A DNA stretch of 22,238 bases from a virus: positions 1 to 22,238 of the IMG/VR virus record IMGVR_UViG_3300025131_000483, one strand, 5' to 3'. Shown piece by piece: positions 16,072 through 22,238 of the stretch. The notes beneath the pieces were generated by a model. It saw only the letters and a program-made list of their open reading frames with translations. It had not been told where the DNA came from and made no database searches. The stretch's first letter is position 1; each line of letters opens with the position of its first letter. The translations under genes were made by a program, and so were the position numbers.

Positions 16072-16099
16072 AAAAAAAAAGACAGGGCTTTACCCTGTC
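16072..16099 (-). terminator. Intrinsic terminator before tape measure gene
   Basis: On the minus strand GACAGGG-TAAAG-CCCTGTC (16099-16081), a perfect 7-bp stem with a 5-base loop, is followed directly by nine T (16080-16072). It overlaps the stop codon of the small chaperone-extension ORF (16100-16098). It should reduce read-through into the tape measure gene, which is needed in few copies relative to sheath and tube. Confidence 0.9.
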
Positions 16100-16313
16100 A
16101 TTTAACTATTGATGCCGGCATCGGATTATTATAGGGGGTAAGCGTCTGTGACTTACCGGTGCCCTTCTGGGCCTGCTCAATCGCCTCAGCTTCATCCTTT
16201 AATTGTGTCGACAAGCGTTTAACAAACCACTCGCGCAAACCAATGGGCAGATTATAGGCTTCAGAGAACGACCATCCGCCAGAATATTTTAAAAAGAAGA
16301 ACTGCTCATACAC
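16098..16313 (-). CDS. Tail chaperone C-terminal extension (frameshift product)
   Basis: As a free ORF it starts at GTG (16313) and gives 71 residues (MYEQFFFLKYSGGWSFSEAY then NLPIGLREWFVKRLSTQL), with only a weak AGAG upstream. The same frame is open further upstream through GLSPEYIEN to a run of seven T (16347-16341) at the end of the gp26-like gene, with no ATG. Sequence character is continuous across the GTG, so the natural product is probably a fusion made by a +1 or -2 frameshift, about 361-362 residues in total (281 shared + 80). This is the G/GT logic of lambda-type tail chaperones, sitting directly before the tape measure gene. Its likely role is to bind the tape measure protein and guide tube assembly. 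If translated alone it would be a small separate chaperone. Confidence 0.7.
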   Translation of the reverse strand: MYEQFFFLKYSGGWSFSEAYNLPIGLREWFVKRLSTQLKDEAEAIEQAQKGTGKSQTLTPYNNPMPASIVK

Positions 16314-16326
16314 GTTCTCTATATAT

Positions 16327-17184
16327 TCAGGACTGAGGCCAAAAAAAGTCCGCGGAAAGCGGAACCTCCATGTCTACTTCATAATCACACTCGTCGCATC
16401 CAAAATTCTGTGTAAGATCAATATTTGGGGTTACTAGTTTGTTTATTACTCTAAGATGACGAGAGTCCATGGACGGAATATTTTCAACTAAATACTTAAT
16501 GGCTTGTGGGCTGTTGTCTCCATTAACCGCGACTACAATATTGTTTAATTGAGTTGTTATTATGTTTTCGTAAATATCGACTTTCTTTTTGTTTGCATTG
16601 TTTAACATTTTTTTCTCGTCTGTTCCAGTTAAAAGCCTAAATGTAACTTCTACTTGTGTCTTTGGAAGGGTTGCATTAAATGTACCATCACTATTATCAA
16701 CAACATCAAACCCTTCATAGTCATCGCCTAAATAAACTTCTGCTTCGTTTAAATCAAAAGAATGAGCCTGTACTGCAGCACAGCCGGGGCAGGTAACACT
16801 TGTTTCGTATATATTTCCATAAGCTGACCGGCGGGCAGCAATGATTATCGCATTTCTATCGCCTATTAGTAAAGTGTCTGTGTTAATACTCTTGTCAATT
16901 ATTAAGCTTTGGAGTACGCGGTCTAAAGCAACACCTTTTTTAAGCAACGTTCTTGACGTCAAAATATCTTCTTCTTTGGCGGTCATCTGTTTAATCTCTA
17001 TACAGTCTTGGCCATGTAATGGATGGCCTTCAGTATAATATAAGCCGTTCGAAGGCAGATCTACGAATTCTGTCGGGACTACAAATGAAAATCCCGGATT
17101 ATCTTGTTGTAACGCTTGGGGAGGGGGACTGTTGTTTTCAGGTTTTGTGGTTCCCGTTCCCAGGCGATCTTTATTGCGTGACAA
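16327..17184 (-). CDS. gp26-like baseplate protein / tail chaperone
   Basis: Belongs to the T4 gp26-type baseplate family. The 285 residues begin with a disordered Pro/Gln-rich 30-residue arm, then VDLPSNGLYYTEGHPL (41-56) and EIKQMTAKEEDILTSRTLLKKG (63-84), which is the family signature, followed by ALDRVLQSLIID. Two CxxC pairs, CPGC (132-135) and CDEC (263-266), make a zinc ribbon. It ends DFFWPQS, the usual end of the family. The start codon is TTG at 17184 with AGAGG about 5-6 bases before it; no ATG fits better. It lies between tail tube and tape measure genes, the usual place of tail assembly chaperones, and its last codons hold a seven-T slippery run leading into the next ORF. T4 gp26 is about 208 residues, so this is longer. 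Confidence 0.8.
   Translation of the reverse strand: MSRNKDRLGTGTTKPENNSPPPQALQQDNPGFSFVVPTEFVDLPSNGLYYTEGHPLHGQDCIEIKQMTAKEEDILTSRTLLKKGVALDRVLQSLIIDKSINTDTLLIGDRNAIIIAARRSAYGNIYETSVTCPGCAAVQAHSFDLNEAEVYLGDDYEGFDVVDNSDGTFNATLPKTQVEVTFRLLTGTDEKKMLNNANKKKVDIYENIITTQLNNIVVAVNGDNSPQAIKYLVENIPSMDSRHLRVINKLVTPNIDLTQNFGCDECDYEVDMEVPLSADFFWPQS
16341..16347 (-). promoter_or_regulatory. Putative programmed frameshift site (seven U)
   Basis: The mRNA reads GGAC-UUUUUUU-GGCC where the gp26-like frame encodes Asp-Phe-Phe-Trp-Pro, 12 bases before its stop. A shift of +1 (Phe codon UUU re-pairs one base on) or -2 (re-pairs two bases back) enters the small downstream ORF. A -1 shift meets a stop after seven codons. 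Both productive shifts keep perfect UUU pairing. Confidence 0.55.
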
Positions 17185-17222
17185 TATTCACCTCTTATTA
17201 TATAAAATTACTAGGGGGTCGA

Positions 17223-17825
17223 CTAGGATTCTGCGCCTGTCCCAGTCTGGAGTGGGCCTTCGAATGCCGTAGTTCCCGTGGAGTCTTCGATCTTCGCCCA
17301 ATCATACTTCAGGGTGACTGATAGCTCTACTAATTCATCATCGCCATAAGCCAAATCACCATATTTTACATCTGAGATCCAAGCATTAAAAAGCGTCCAT
17401 GTTTCAAGTTCCTTCGTGCCTGTATGATCAATCTGAGTGATTGAGACTTGGCCTAATGCCTGGGCAGCTTTACCCTTGGTCATGGTGCTTCGATCATCCG
17501 CGGTACCGGGGGGCACATAGCCTGCTGCCTTAACAATCTGGGAGAGCTTACCGGCCACATCAGGCTCCAGCGGATCGACTAAAGTAATTGCGACTTCGTT
17601 CCATGTAACTGCTCCTGGATAATAAAAAGTATGATTCAAATACTTATGTTCAGTGGCAGCAATTGTAAAGGACGGCTTAGCGGCAGTCTTGGCGTACCAA
17701 AGTGCGGTACTGTCGCCGGTACTACCGCCGGTGATGCCGGTGAATCTAACTAAAAATCTAAATTTTCTTTTCGGTTCGGTGATCGCGGTGTCGGTCGATG
17801 AAAAGTCTGAGGCCCAGAATGGCAT
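17223..17825 (-). CDS. Tail tube protein (gp19-like)
   Basis: Forms the hexameric rings of the inner tail tube. The 200 residues contain KRKFRFLVRFTG (19-30), ALWYAKTAAKPSFTI (41-55) and the family signature EHKYLNHTFYYPGAVTW (59-75), then VDPLEPDVAGKLSQIVKAAGY. These match T4 gp19-type tubes in order and spacing. T4 gp19 is 163 residues, so there is a modest extension, including an acidic Thr/Gly-rich tail (TGTTAFEGPLQTGTGAES). AAGGAG lies 10 bases before the ATG at 17825; a nearer ATG at 17832 is out of frame. It directly follows the sheath gene, as in T4. A 12-base motif upstream is shared with the sheath gene. Confidence 0.92.
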   Translation of the reverse strand: MPFWASDFSSTDTAITEPKRKFRFLVRFTGITGGSTGDSTALWYAKTAAKPSFTIAATEHKYLNHTFYYPGAVTWNEVAITLVDPLEPDVAGKLSQIVKAAGYVPPGTADDRSTMTKGKAAQALGQVSITQIDHTGTKELETWTLFNAWISDVKYGDLAYGDDELVELSVTLKYDWAKIEDSTGTTAFEGPLQTGTGAES

Positions 17826-17860
17826 AATTCATTTACTCCTTAAAGTATAAAGTGTTTCAA

Positions 17861-17872
17861 AATTAAATAGTA
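17861..17872 (-). promoter_or_regulatory. Shared 12-mer upstream of tail tube
   Basis: TACTATTTAATT on the minus strand, 36 bases before the tail tube start codon. The identical 12-mer occurs before the sheath gene (20943-20932), and I found no third exact copy. It may be part of a late promoter; that role is inferred. Confidence 0.35.
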
Positions 17873-17898
17873 AGTTAGAGAAAAAACTCTTACATCTT

Positions 17899-20880
17899 TT
17901 AATCATCAAACGATGCTCCCGTGGAAGCAATCACAAAGTCAATTGCGATATATTCGATTGAGCGCGCGGGCTTAATCATAATCTTGGCATACAAGATATT
18001 TTGGTCAACCAAATCCGGAGTAGTAGTGGATTCATCAAGAATCAATCTAAACTCAGTGATTCCGAAGCTAACCTTGACATTCGCTAAGAATGGCTCAATA
18101 AGTCCTCTAAAGCGAGCCCAAGTATCTTGGACATTTTGCTCGAAAAGAATCTGTGTGGAGAGAATGGAAATCTGCTTCTTCAAGTAAATTACCAATCTTC
18201 TTACATTAATTCTATCGAGTGCAGATTGACGCTCTTGGAGGGTCTTCTGCCCGAAAACCACAATTCCACTAGATGGGAAAGAGGCAATCGGATTAATCCG
18301 TGCGTCATAGAGAGTGTCGCGCTCCTTGGAGGTTAACTTCTCTGTGACAGCAGTAATCGGAATTCCTGCTGCGCCATCGCTCAAGCCGCCGCGGTTGAAG
18401 CCTGCGGGGGCAAACCAAAGATCCGAACGTGCCTCAGAAGTACCAAGAACACCAAGCATTGCGACAGAGGGCGGTATCCAAACATTAACGCCAGACGCTT
18501 CATCTCGGGTTTGAACCCAAGGATAGAATGTGGCGCCATAGCTAGAATCAATTCTCCTGGCGCGAAGAGCATTCGCGGCCTGTTTCGGCGTAGTACCGAT
18601 TCTATTAACCTTGCTAGATTTTTGCGCCTCGTGAGGAGGAATGTACACGTTAGCCAAGTCAATAAGTGCCATGGCATCTGCGCGCTCTTCACAAACATTA
18701 ATCATATGCTGTGTTAATGCGTCCGTCGTTAAGCCGGGAACAGTAAGCACATTCATATCTAATGATTCAGGATCTGCTACGGTATCAATTGCTCTCTTAT
18801 AAGTATAATAAGGATAGCTATTGAATTCTGTAGAAGTAGAACCCATTTCTCCATTGCGGAGAGGATCTGGCTTCCTAATATCAAACCCGTCAAAGCCGCC
18901 GAAGAACGGAGCAGTGAAGCGATCATAACCCTTATCGAGCAAGTCGCCGTAGGAGGCGCTAGTTACACTAGTGCCAGCAACACGAGAGCCAGAGAGATAA
19001 AAATATGTACTCTTAGGCGAGTCAAGAGTAACGTTGTCCAGCGAGAAAACATAAGCATAGCCTTCTACGCCGGCATCAGAAGTCGAACTTGGATCATCAT
19101 CCTGGCCAGTGTACCAGGAGCGATGTACCCCTGCGACACTAACATCGTTTCTGGAGCTACCGTTTGCTCTTGTGTTTTGGAATCCAAAATAACCATCCGT
19201 GGGGTCAGACAAACCACCATCAGAGGCAGAAAGGCGAAGTCGTGCGACAGGGAAGGCTATAGAACCAGTCATTCCTAGGGTGCCACCCGCCGCTGGATCG
19301 GGGGTACCATCCCAGGCGGCGGACTGCAGCTTACCGAACAGATAGTAGCCATTTCCGGTGGAATTAGAAGCAGTAACAGGCGTACCATAAATTACGGAAG
19401 CAGGATTAAAAACCATTAAGTCTTGGGTGGCCAAATCGCCTGAACCTGTTACACTTGTTCCACTCTTGAAGCGGGGGGGCCCGAAATAACCGAAAGGCAG
19501 AAGCTCGGGGTCTGTGGCGCCGCCTTCAACATCGGAGTTCATTTCAACATATACAAATTTTGACTGATTCGGGTATTCGCCATAAGTCTTCAGACGACGA
19601 GCAGTAGTATCCCATTGCGTATACTTGTCTCCAATTACTCGCGAGATAAAATTGGGAGAGGCTGGATTTAATGTACAGTTATCAAAACGCTCCATTACCT
19701 CAACTGCGCTATCGGTATCAGAAAGCACGCGGAGAACAACACTAAATGAGCCATATTCACTAGCAGTAGTGGTAGACTTTCTAATATTCTCAATTGAAAC
19801 CTTACAGTTTCTTTGTAGCCACTCACCATGTCCACGACCTTTAAGTCTAAACAGTTTTTGCATGTTTTGGGGGACATAATCGGTTGGAGTACCAAGGTGC
19901 TGGCCAATAAACCAGCCGGCCTTAGCTTCCTGAGCGCTAAGGCCCAACATGTTGTGGGGACCTGTACCTACCGCACTATTAAGTGCGATGGGGAGCATGA
20001 CACCCTGCAGGGCTTGGGTCTGAGACGTTAAGTCGTTTCCGGTGGTGTCCGTGAAGCGTCCAGCGGTTTGAGGGCCGTCTCTCAATTCCTGTTCGAATGA
20101 TTCTCCAAGCCAATAAGTCTGATATGCGCCTGCCGGGAAAAAGGTGCCGGCTGTCGAAGCAAGCTGTGGGTTAGTCTGAAACCGCTTGCGAATGAAAAGA
20201 TCAGAAGAATCATCAAAGTTAAATCTAATCTTTTCGTTGGTAGAGCCGTCCTTTGCAACTTCAACCGTGAAAGAGCCAGCATTATTGGTATCATTTGCGA
20301 TTACCCAGCCAAGACCACCAGTAGGATGATTGAAGCCGGCAACGGTACCACTTAAAACAAATTGTGTGGCACTGTCTGCATACCAGACAGCAGCAAGAAC
20401 ACCGGGTTTTGTTACATCACCACCAAGAACGTTGGTAGATGAAGAGGGCCAAACCCAAAGACCATAAGCGCCTCCATTCGAGGCAAGGGCAGAAGCAGCG
20501 TTGTTTGATGTTTTCCAGCCGGCTTGAGCGGCTGTGGAACCGTCATTACCGCTGGACTGTTGTCCTAAAAGCCGAATGTATGTCAGGGGCGCCACATTTG
20601 AGCGCAAAAAAGCTTTAGCGGCATAAGTGCCGTACATTGGAGAAGTGCTGCCACCATTTCGATACACATCACCCACACCACCAATACCGGGTTCGGTATT
20701 TCCAAACATCTCAACGAATTCCGAATATGATTGTACCTTTACTGGCTGCATCGCTAGACCGCGACGAGCCCTACCGATAACAACTGGCCCGATAGCGTCT
20801 GCTGATTTGGGGATAAACGAATTATCAATTTCATTTATGAAAACGCCGGGAGATACAAATTTAAAGCTTTTTACTGACAT
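17899..20880 (-). CDS. Contractile tail sheath protein (gp18-like), enlarged
   Basis: Forms the contractile outer cylinder of the tail. It starts MSVKSFKFVSPGVFINEIDN, where SPGV (10-13) and the following acidic strand are the family start. VVIGRARRGLAMQPVKVQSY and EFVEMFG follow, then AKAFLRSNVAPLTYIRLLG. The C-terminal domain is also typical: LYDARINPIASFPSSGIVVF, the NVRRLVIYLKKQI helix, FEQNVQDTWARFRGLIEPFL, and ending SIEYIAIDFVIASTG. Total length is 993 residues against 659 in T4 gp18. The extra roughly 330 residues fall in the middle (about 120-700), which is rich in Ser, Gly, Thr and Asp and would project outward. AAGGA precedes the ATG at 20880. A strong terminator lies upstream after the gp15-like gene, so sheath transcription probably starts fresh. 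Confidence 0.92.
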   Translation of the reverse strand: MSVKSFKFVSPGVFINEIDNSFIPKSADAIGPVVIGRARRGLAMQPVKVQSYSEFVEMFGNTEPGIGGVGDVYRNGGSTSPMYGTYAAKAFLRSNVAPLTYIRLLGQQSSGNDGSTAAQAGWKTSNNAASALASNGGAYGLWVWPSSSTNVLGGDVTKPGVLAAVWYADSATQFVLSGTVAGFNHPTGGLGWVIANDTNNAGSFTVEVAKDGSTNEKIRFNFDDSSDLFIRKRFQTNPQLASTAGTFFPAGAYQTYWLGESFEQELRDGPQTAGRFTDTTGNDLTSQTQALQGVMLPIALNSAVGTGPHNMLGLSAQEAKAGWFIGQHLGTPTDYVPQNMQKLFRLKGRGHGEWLQRNCKVSIENIRKSTTTASEYGSFSVVLRVLSDTDSAVEVMERFDNCTLNPASPNFISRVIGDKYTQWDTTARRLKTYGEYPNQSKFVYVEMNSDVEGGATDPELLPFGYFGPPRFKSGTSVTGSGDLATQDLMVFNPASVIYGTPVTASNSTGNGYYLFGKLQSAAWDGTPDPAAGGTLGMTGSIAFPVARLRLSASDGGLSDPTDGYFGFQNTRANGSSRNDVSVAGVHRSWYTGQDDDPSSTSDAGVEGYAYVFSLDNVTLDSPKSTYFYLSGSRVAGTSVTSASYGDLLDKGYDRFTAPFFGGFDGFDIRKPDPLRNGEMGSTSTEFNSYPYYTYKRAIDTVADPESLDMNVLTVPGLTTDALTQHMINVCEERADAMALIDLANVYIPPHEAQKSSKVNRIGTTPKQAANALRARRIDSSYGATFYPWVQTRDEASGVNVWIPPSVAMLGVLGTSEARSDLWFAPAGFNRGGLSDGAAGIPITAVTEKLTSKERDTLYDARINPIASFPSSGIVVFGQKTLQERQSALDRINVRRLVIYLKKQISILSTQILFEQNVQDTWARFRGLIEPFLANVKVSFGITEFRLILDESTTTPDLVDQNILYAKIMIKPARSIEYIAIDFVIASTGASFDD

Positions 20881-20931
20881 ACTTTGTGATTCCTTTTAAA
20901 ACAATAGCAAAAACATGCTACTACAATCATT

Positions 20932-20943
20932 AATTAAATAGTA
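20932..20943 (-). promoter_or_regulatory. Shared 12-mer upstream of sheath, late-promoter-like
   Basis: TACTATTTAATT on the minus strand, about 50 bases before the sheath start. Here the bases around it read TAAAAATACTATT, 12 of 13 identical to the T4 late consensus TATAAATACTATT. The copy before the tail tube lacks the upstream half, so the assignment as a gp55-type late promoter is tentative. Confidence 0.4.
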
Positions 20944-20954
20944 TTTTTAATCCC

Positions 20955-20999
20955 AAAAAGCTCCTGAACTGTAAAGAAAAATAAGGCTTTACTTCAGGA
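20955..20999 (-). terminator. Intrinsic terminator after gp15-like gene
   Basis: On the minus strand TCCTGAA (20999-20993) pairs with TTCAGGA (20968-20962), and GTAAAG (20992-20987) with CTTTAC (20976-20971). A 2-base bulge separates the two helices and the loop is 10 bases. GC and five T (20959-20955) follow. The stem overlaps the stop codon of the gp15-like gene at 20994-20996. Confidence 0.85.
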
Positions 21000-21884
21000 A
21001 GTGCCCCCAAAGATGTTAGTATTGCCTTCTGGGACGGGGCCCTCGCTGGGAAAAGTAATCTCAACCGCATTTTCTTCTATTGTAACAATGGGCCGATCAT
21101 CGTTGCTTTCTTCCCCCATGAGATATCCCAAAACCCGAATATTAATGTCAGTAGTGAACATGCGCATCTCTTCTCCCAAAGCTGCTACATTATTATTATG
21201 CGCAAAACCTTGTTCGATAAAGGCTTCATAAAGGTGTCCGTTTCTTTTCAAGACAAAAGAATTGATTTGGCCGGTTCGTCCCATAAAAGGAGTCATTAGA
21301 CTGTTCATCTGCTGCTGATATTCAGATCTAATTGAAATCTTATATTCGGCATTAATATAGACTGGGATGGGGACAGACAATGTTTGAATGACGACTTTTT
21401 TGTTTATTCGCGGATAATAACGCTGTTTATCCCCGCCGGCTGTTTCTCGTGTGCCAGAAGCAACAGCAAAATTTCTTGTTTTGTCTTGTACAACTCTTCT
21501 AGCGAGCACAAAACGTCCGACGCGCTGATTTTTCTCTTTAGAATAATAATGTGCCTGGAATCCTCCTTTGCGCCCGGGGTCTTTCGTAATTCCAGTTCTC
21601 TCGATGCTTATTAAAGGAAGTTTGAGCGCGCCGGCGTCATCTCGTAATGATTTTTCATTTTTAATTTGAAAAGTGCGCTCTGGTGTTTGCCACAAAACCG
21701 GCACCTTCGTAAATCCTTCATTTGTGTACACGCTTAGATCAAGATCTTCCTTAATCCACGAAACAAGAGAATAATCTATATTTTCTATAGTAGATGCCAG
21801 CATCCCTACTTCTTTAAGAGTAAAGTCAGCCTTACCGTTACTTCCCGTAGGAATCATCGCAAAATCAAAATTATCAGGTAGCAT
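20994..21884 (-). CDS. Tail sheath terminator / completion protein (gp15-like)
   Basis: Probably caps the tail sheath and tube and joins them to the neck. From the ATG at 21884 it has 296 residues beginning MLPDNFDFAMIPTG. AAAGGGA lies 7 bases upstream, and the start overlaps the neck gene stop by 11 bases. A start at 21950 in the same frame would overlap by 77 bases and lacks this site. The layout resembles T4 gp15: FTKVPVLWQTPERTF (about 56-70), LPLISIERTGI, the central VVIQTLSVPIPVYINAEYKI and the EYQQQMNSLMTPFMGR helix, then EMRMFTTDINIRVLGYLM, with a disordered acidic tail. A Lys/Arg-rich insertion at about 105-165 is extra. Order neck, this gene, sheath, tube also fits. The gp15 match is by pattern and position only. 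Confidence 0.6.
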   Translation of the reverse strand: MLPDNFDFAMIPTGSNGKADFTLKEVGMLASTIENIDYSLVSWIKEDLDLSVYTNEGFTKVPVLWQTPERTFQIKNEKSLRDDAGALKLPLISIERTGITKDPGRKGGFQAHYYSKEKNQRVGRFVLARRVVQDKTRNFAVASGTRETAGGDKQRYYPRINKKVVIQTLSVPIPVYINAEYKISIRSEYQQQMNSLMTPFMGRTGQINSFVLKRNGHLYEAFIEQGFAHNNNVAALGEEMRMFTTDINIRVLGYLMGEESNDDRPIVTIEENAVEITFPSEGPVPEGNTNIFGGTS

Positions 21885-22238
21885 CGAATAGTCCCTTTCT
21901 GGCTCTCTTACAGACAGCAGCAATTTCAAAGCTATGATCGACTTGACCAAAAAGCTTTGTTGGTTCAGATAGTTTTACAATTTCATAAAAATACTCACCA
22001 TATAATACAAAATCGCCTTCACGCACATACAGATCTTGGTCCTCCGTCAAGCGGCGCCTGTGGAAATGAACTGAGATTTCCCACGATTTGTCGATTCCAA
22101 AGCCATCCATATATTCAGTTACATAATCGGTAAATTCGACCAAAGCATACACTCGAATTGGAGGCAAATATGTTTTTTCGATTGCTTCTCCATATAATTC
22201 GTGAAAATTGGTGGTTTCTAAATCAATAGGATAATAAA
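21874..22238 (-). CDS. Neck / head-completion protein, cut by right edge
   Basis: The frame is open to the right edge, so the N-terminus is missing. The visible 121 or so residues start YYPIDLETTNFHELYGEAIE and continue TYLPPIRVYALVEFTDYV, then SVHFHRRRLTEDQDLYVREG and DFVLYGEYFYEIVKLSEP, ending with FGQVDHSFEIAAVCKRAR and KGLFDAT. A TTG at 22167 is an internal codon, not the start, because conserved-looking sequence precedes it. I recall such proteins, lying just before gp15 and the sheath in marine T4-type phages, being listed as neck or head-closure proteins. It would connect the portal vertex to the tail. The stop overlaps the start of the gp15-like gene. The exact T4 counterpart (gp13 or gp14) cannot be decided from the visible part. 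Confidence 0.65.
   Translation of the reverse strand, partial: YYPIDLETTNFHELYGEAIEKTYLPPIRVYALVEFTDYVTEYMDGFGIDKSWEISVHFHRRRLTEDQDLYVREGDFVLYGEYFYEIVKLSEPTKLFGQVDHSFEIAAVCKRARKGLFDAT

Noticed and set aside
16327-16347. -1 frameshift at the seven-U run
   Set aside because: The -1 frame meets a TAG within eight codons and does not lead into the small downstream ORF; only +1 or -2 does.
17840-17898. Hairpin GTAAGAG...CTCTAACTTAC between sheath and tube as a terminator
   Set aside because: The stem is interrupted and the T-run is in the loop, not after the stem; read-through is more likely.
20898-20927. TAGCA/TGCTA inverted repeat before sheath gene
   Set aside because: Only 5 bp of stem in AT-rich DNA; not distinguishable from chance.
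21885-21950. Upstream start for the gp15-like gene
   Set aside because: It would overlap the neck gene by 77 bases and lacks a Shine-Dalgarno; the ATG at 21884 has AAAGGGA at proper spacing.
22165-22167. TTG as start of the neck protein
   Set aside because: The frame stays open upstream with meaningful sequence (YYPIDLETTNFHELYGEA) to the window edge, so the gene is truncated, not started here.
1-22238. CRISPR array, tRNA genes, integrase, transposase, lysis genes
   Set aside because: Looked for on both strands; no spaced direct repeats, cloverleaf-like segments or matching protein motifs were seen.

Overview
The window is a contiguous piece of a tailed-phage genome with T4-type contractile-tail architecture, probably an aquatic or marine myovirus. 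This rests on clear homologues of T4-type tail proteins (sheath, tube, gp26-like baseplate/chaperone protein, tape measure, LysM/gp53-like wedge protein) next to phage replication and recombination genes (UvsX/RecA, gp32-like single-stranded-DNA-binding protein, family-A DNA polymerase). All supported genes are on the minus strand, so transcription runs from high to low coordinates. No host gene, tRNA, integrase or CRISPR array is visible, and the host cannot be named. Shine-Dalgarno sequences (AAGGAG, GGAGG types) precede most genes, and there are two excellent sigma70-type promoters.

Reading in the direction of transcription (right to left): a neck protein cut by the right edge (22238-21874), a gp15-like sheath-terminator candidate (21884-20994), a very long tail sheath (20880-17899), the tail tube (17825-17223), a gp26-like protein with a zinc ribbon (17184-16327) and a small ORF (16313-16098) that looks like its frameshifted C-terminal extension. 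A perfect intrinsic terminator follows, then the tape measure protein (16029-13207), a baseplate/tube-associated protein (13198-11909), a LysM/gp53-like wedge protein (11905-11564), a 1286-residue baseplate or hub-like protein (11564-7704) and a 421-residue protein of unknown function (7688-6423).

Without a clear boundary the tail block runs into a family-A DNA polymerase core of only 394 residues (6422-5238). This overlaps by ATGA a divergent protein with a tubulin/FtsZ-like fold but no intact GTP-binding signature (5241-4393). The SSB has its own sigma70 promoter and its own terminator. A structured leader of about 130 bases precedes an AIPR-like (DGQHT motif) protein, which overlaps by ATGA a Dam-type adenine methyltransferase. 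UvsX/RecA has its own promoter within the methyltransferase 3' end, and a small signal-peptide protein starting inside the recA stop region is cut by the left edge.

The right two thirds build neck, tail and baseplate; the left third handles DNA synthesis, strand exchange and DNA modification. The most noteworthy items are the probable programmed frameshift in the tail-chaperone gene, the degenerate tubulin-like protein coupled to a minimal polymerase, and the AIPR-like/methyltransferase pair behind a palindromic leader. The block from about 4.4 to 7.7 kb is visibly more AT-rich than the tail genes around 12-16 kb.
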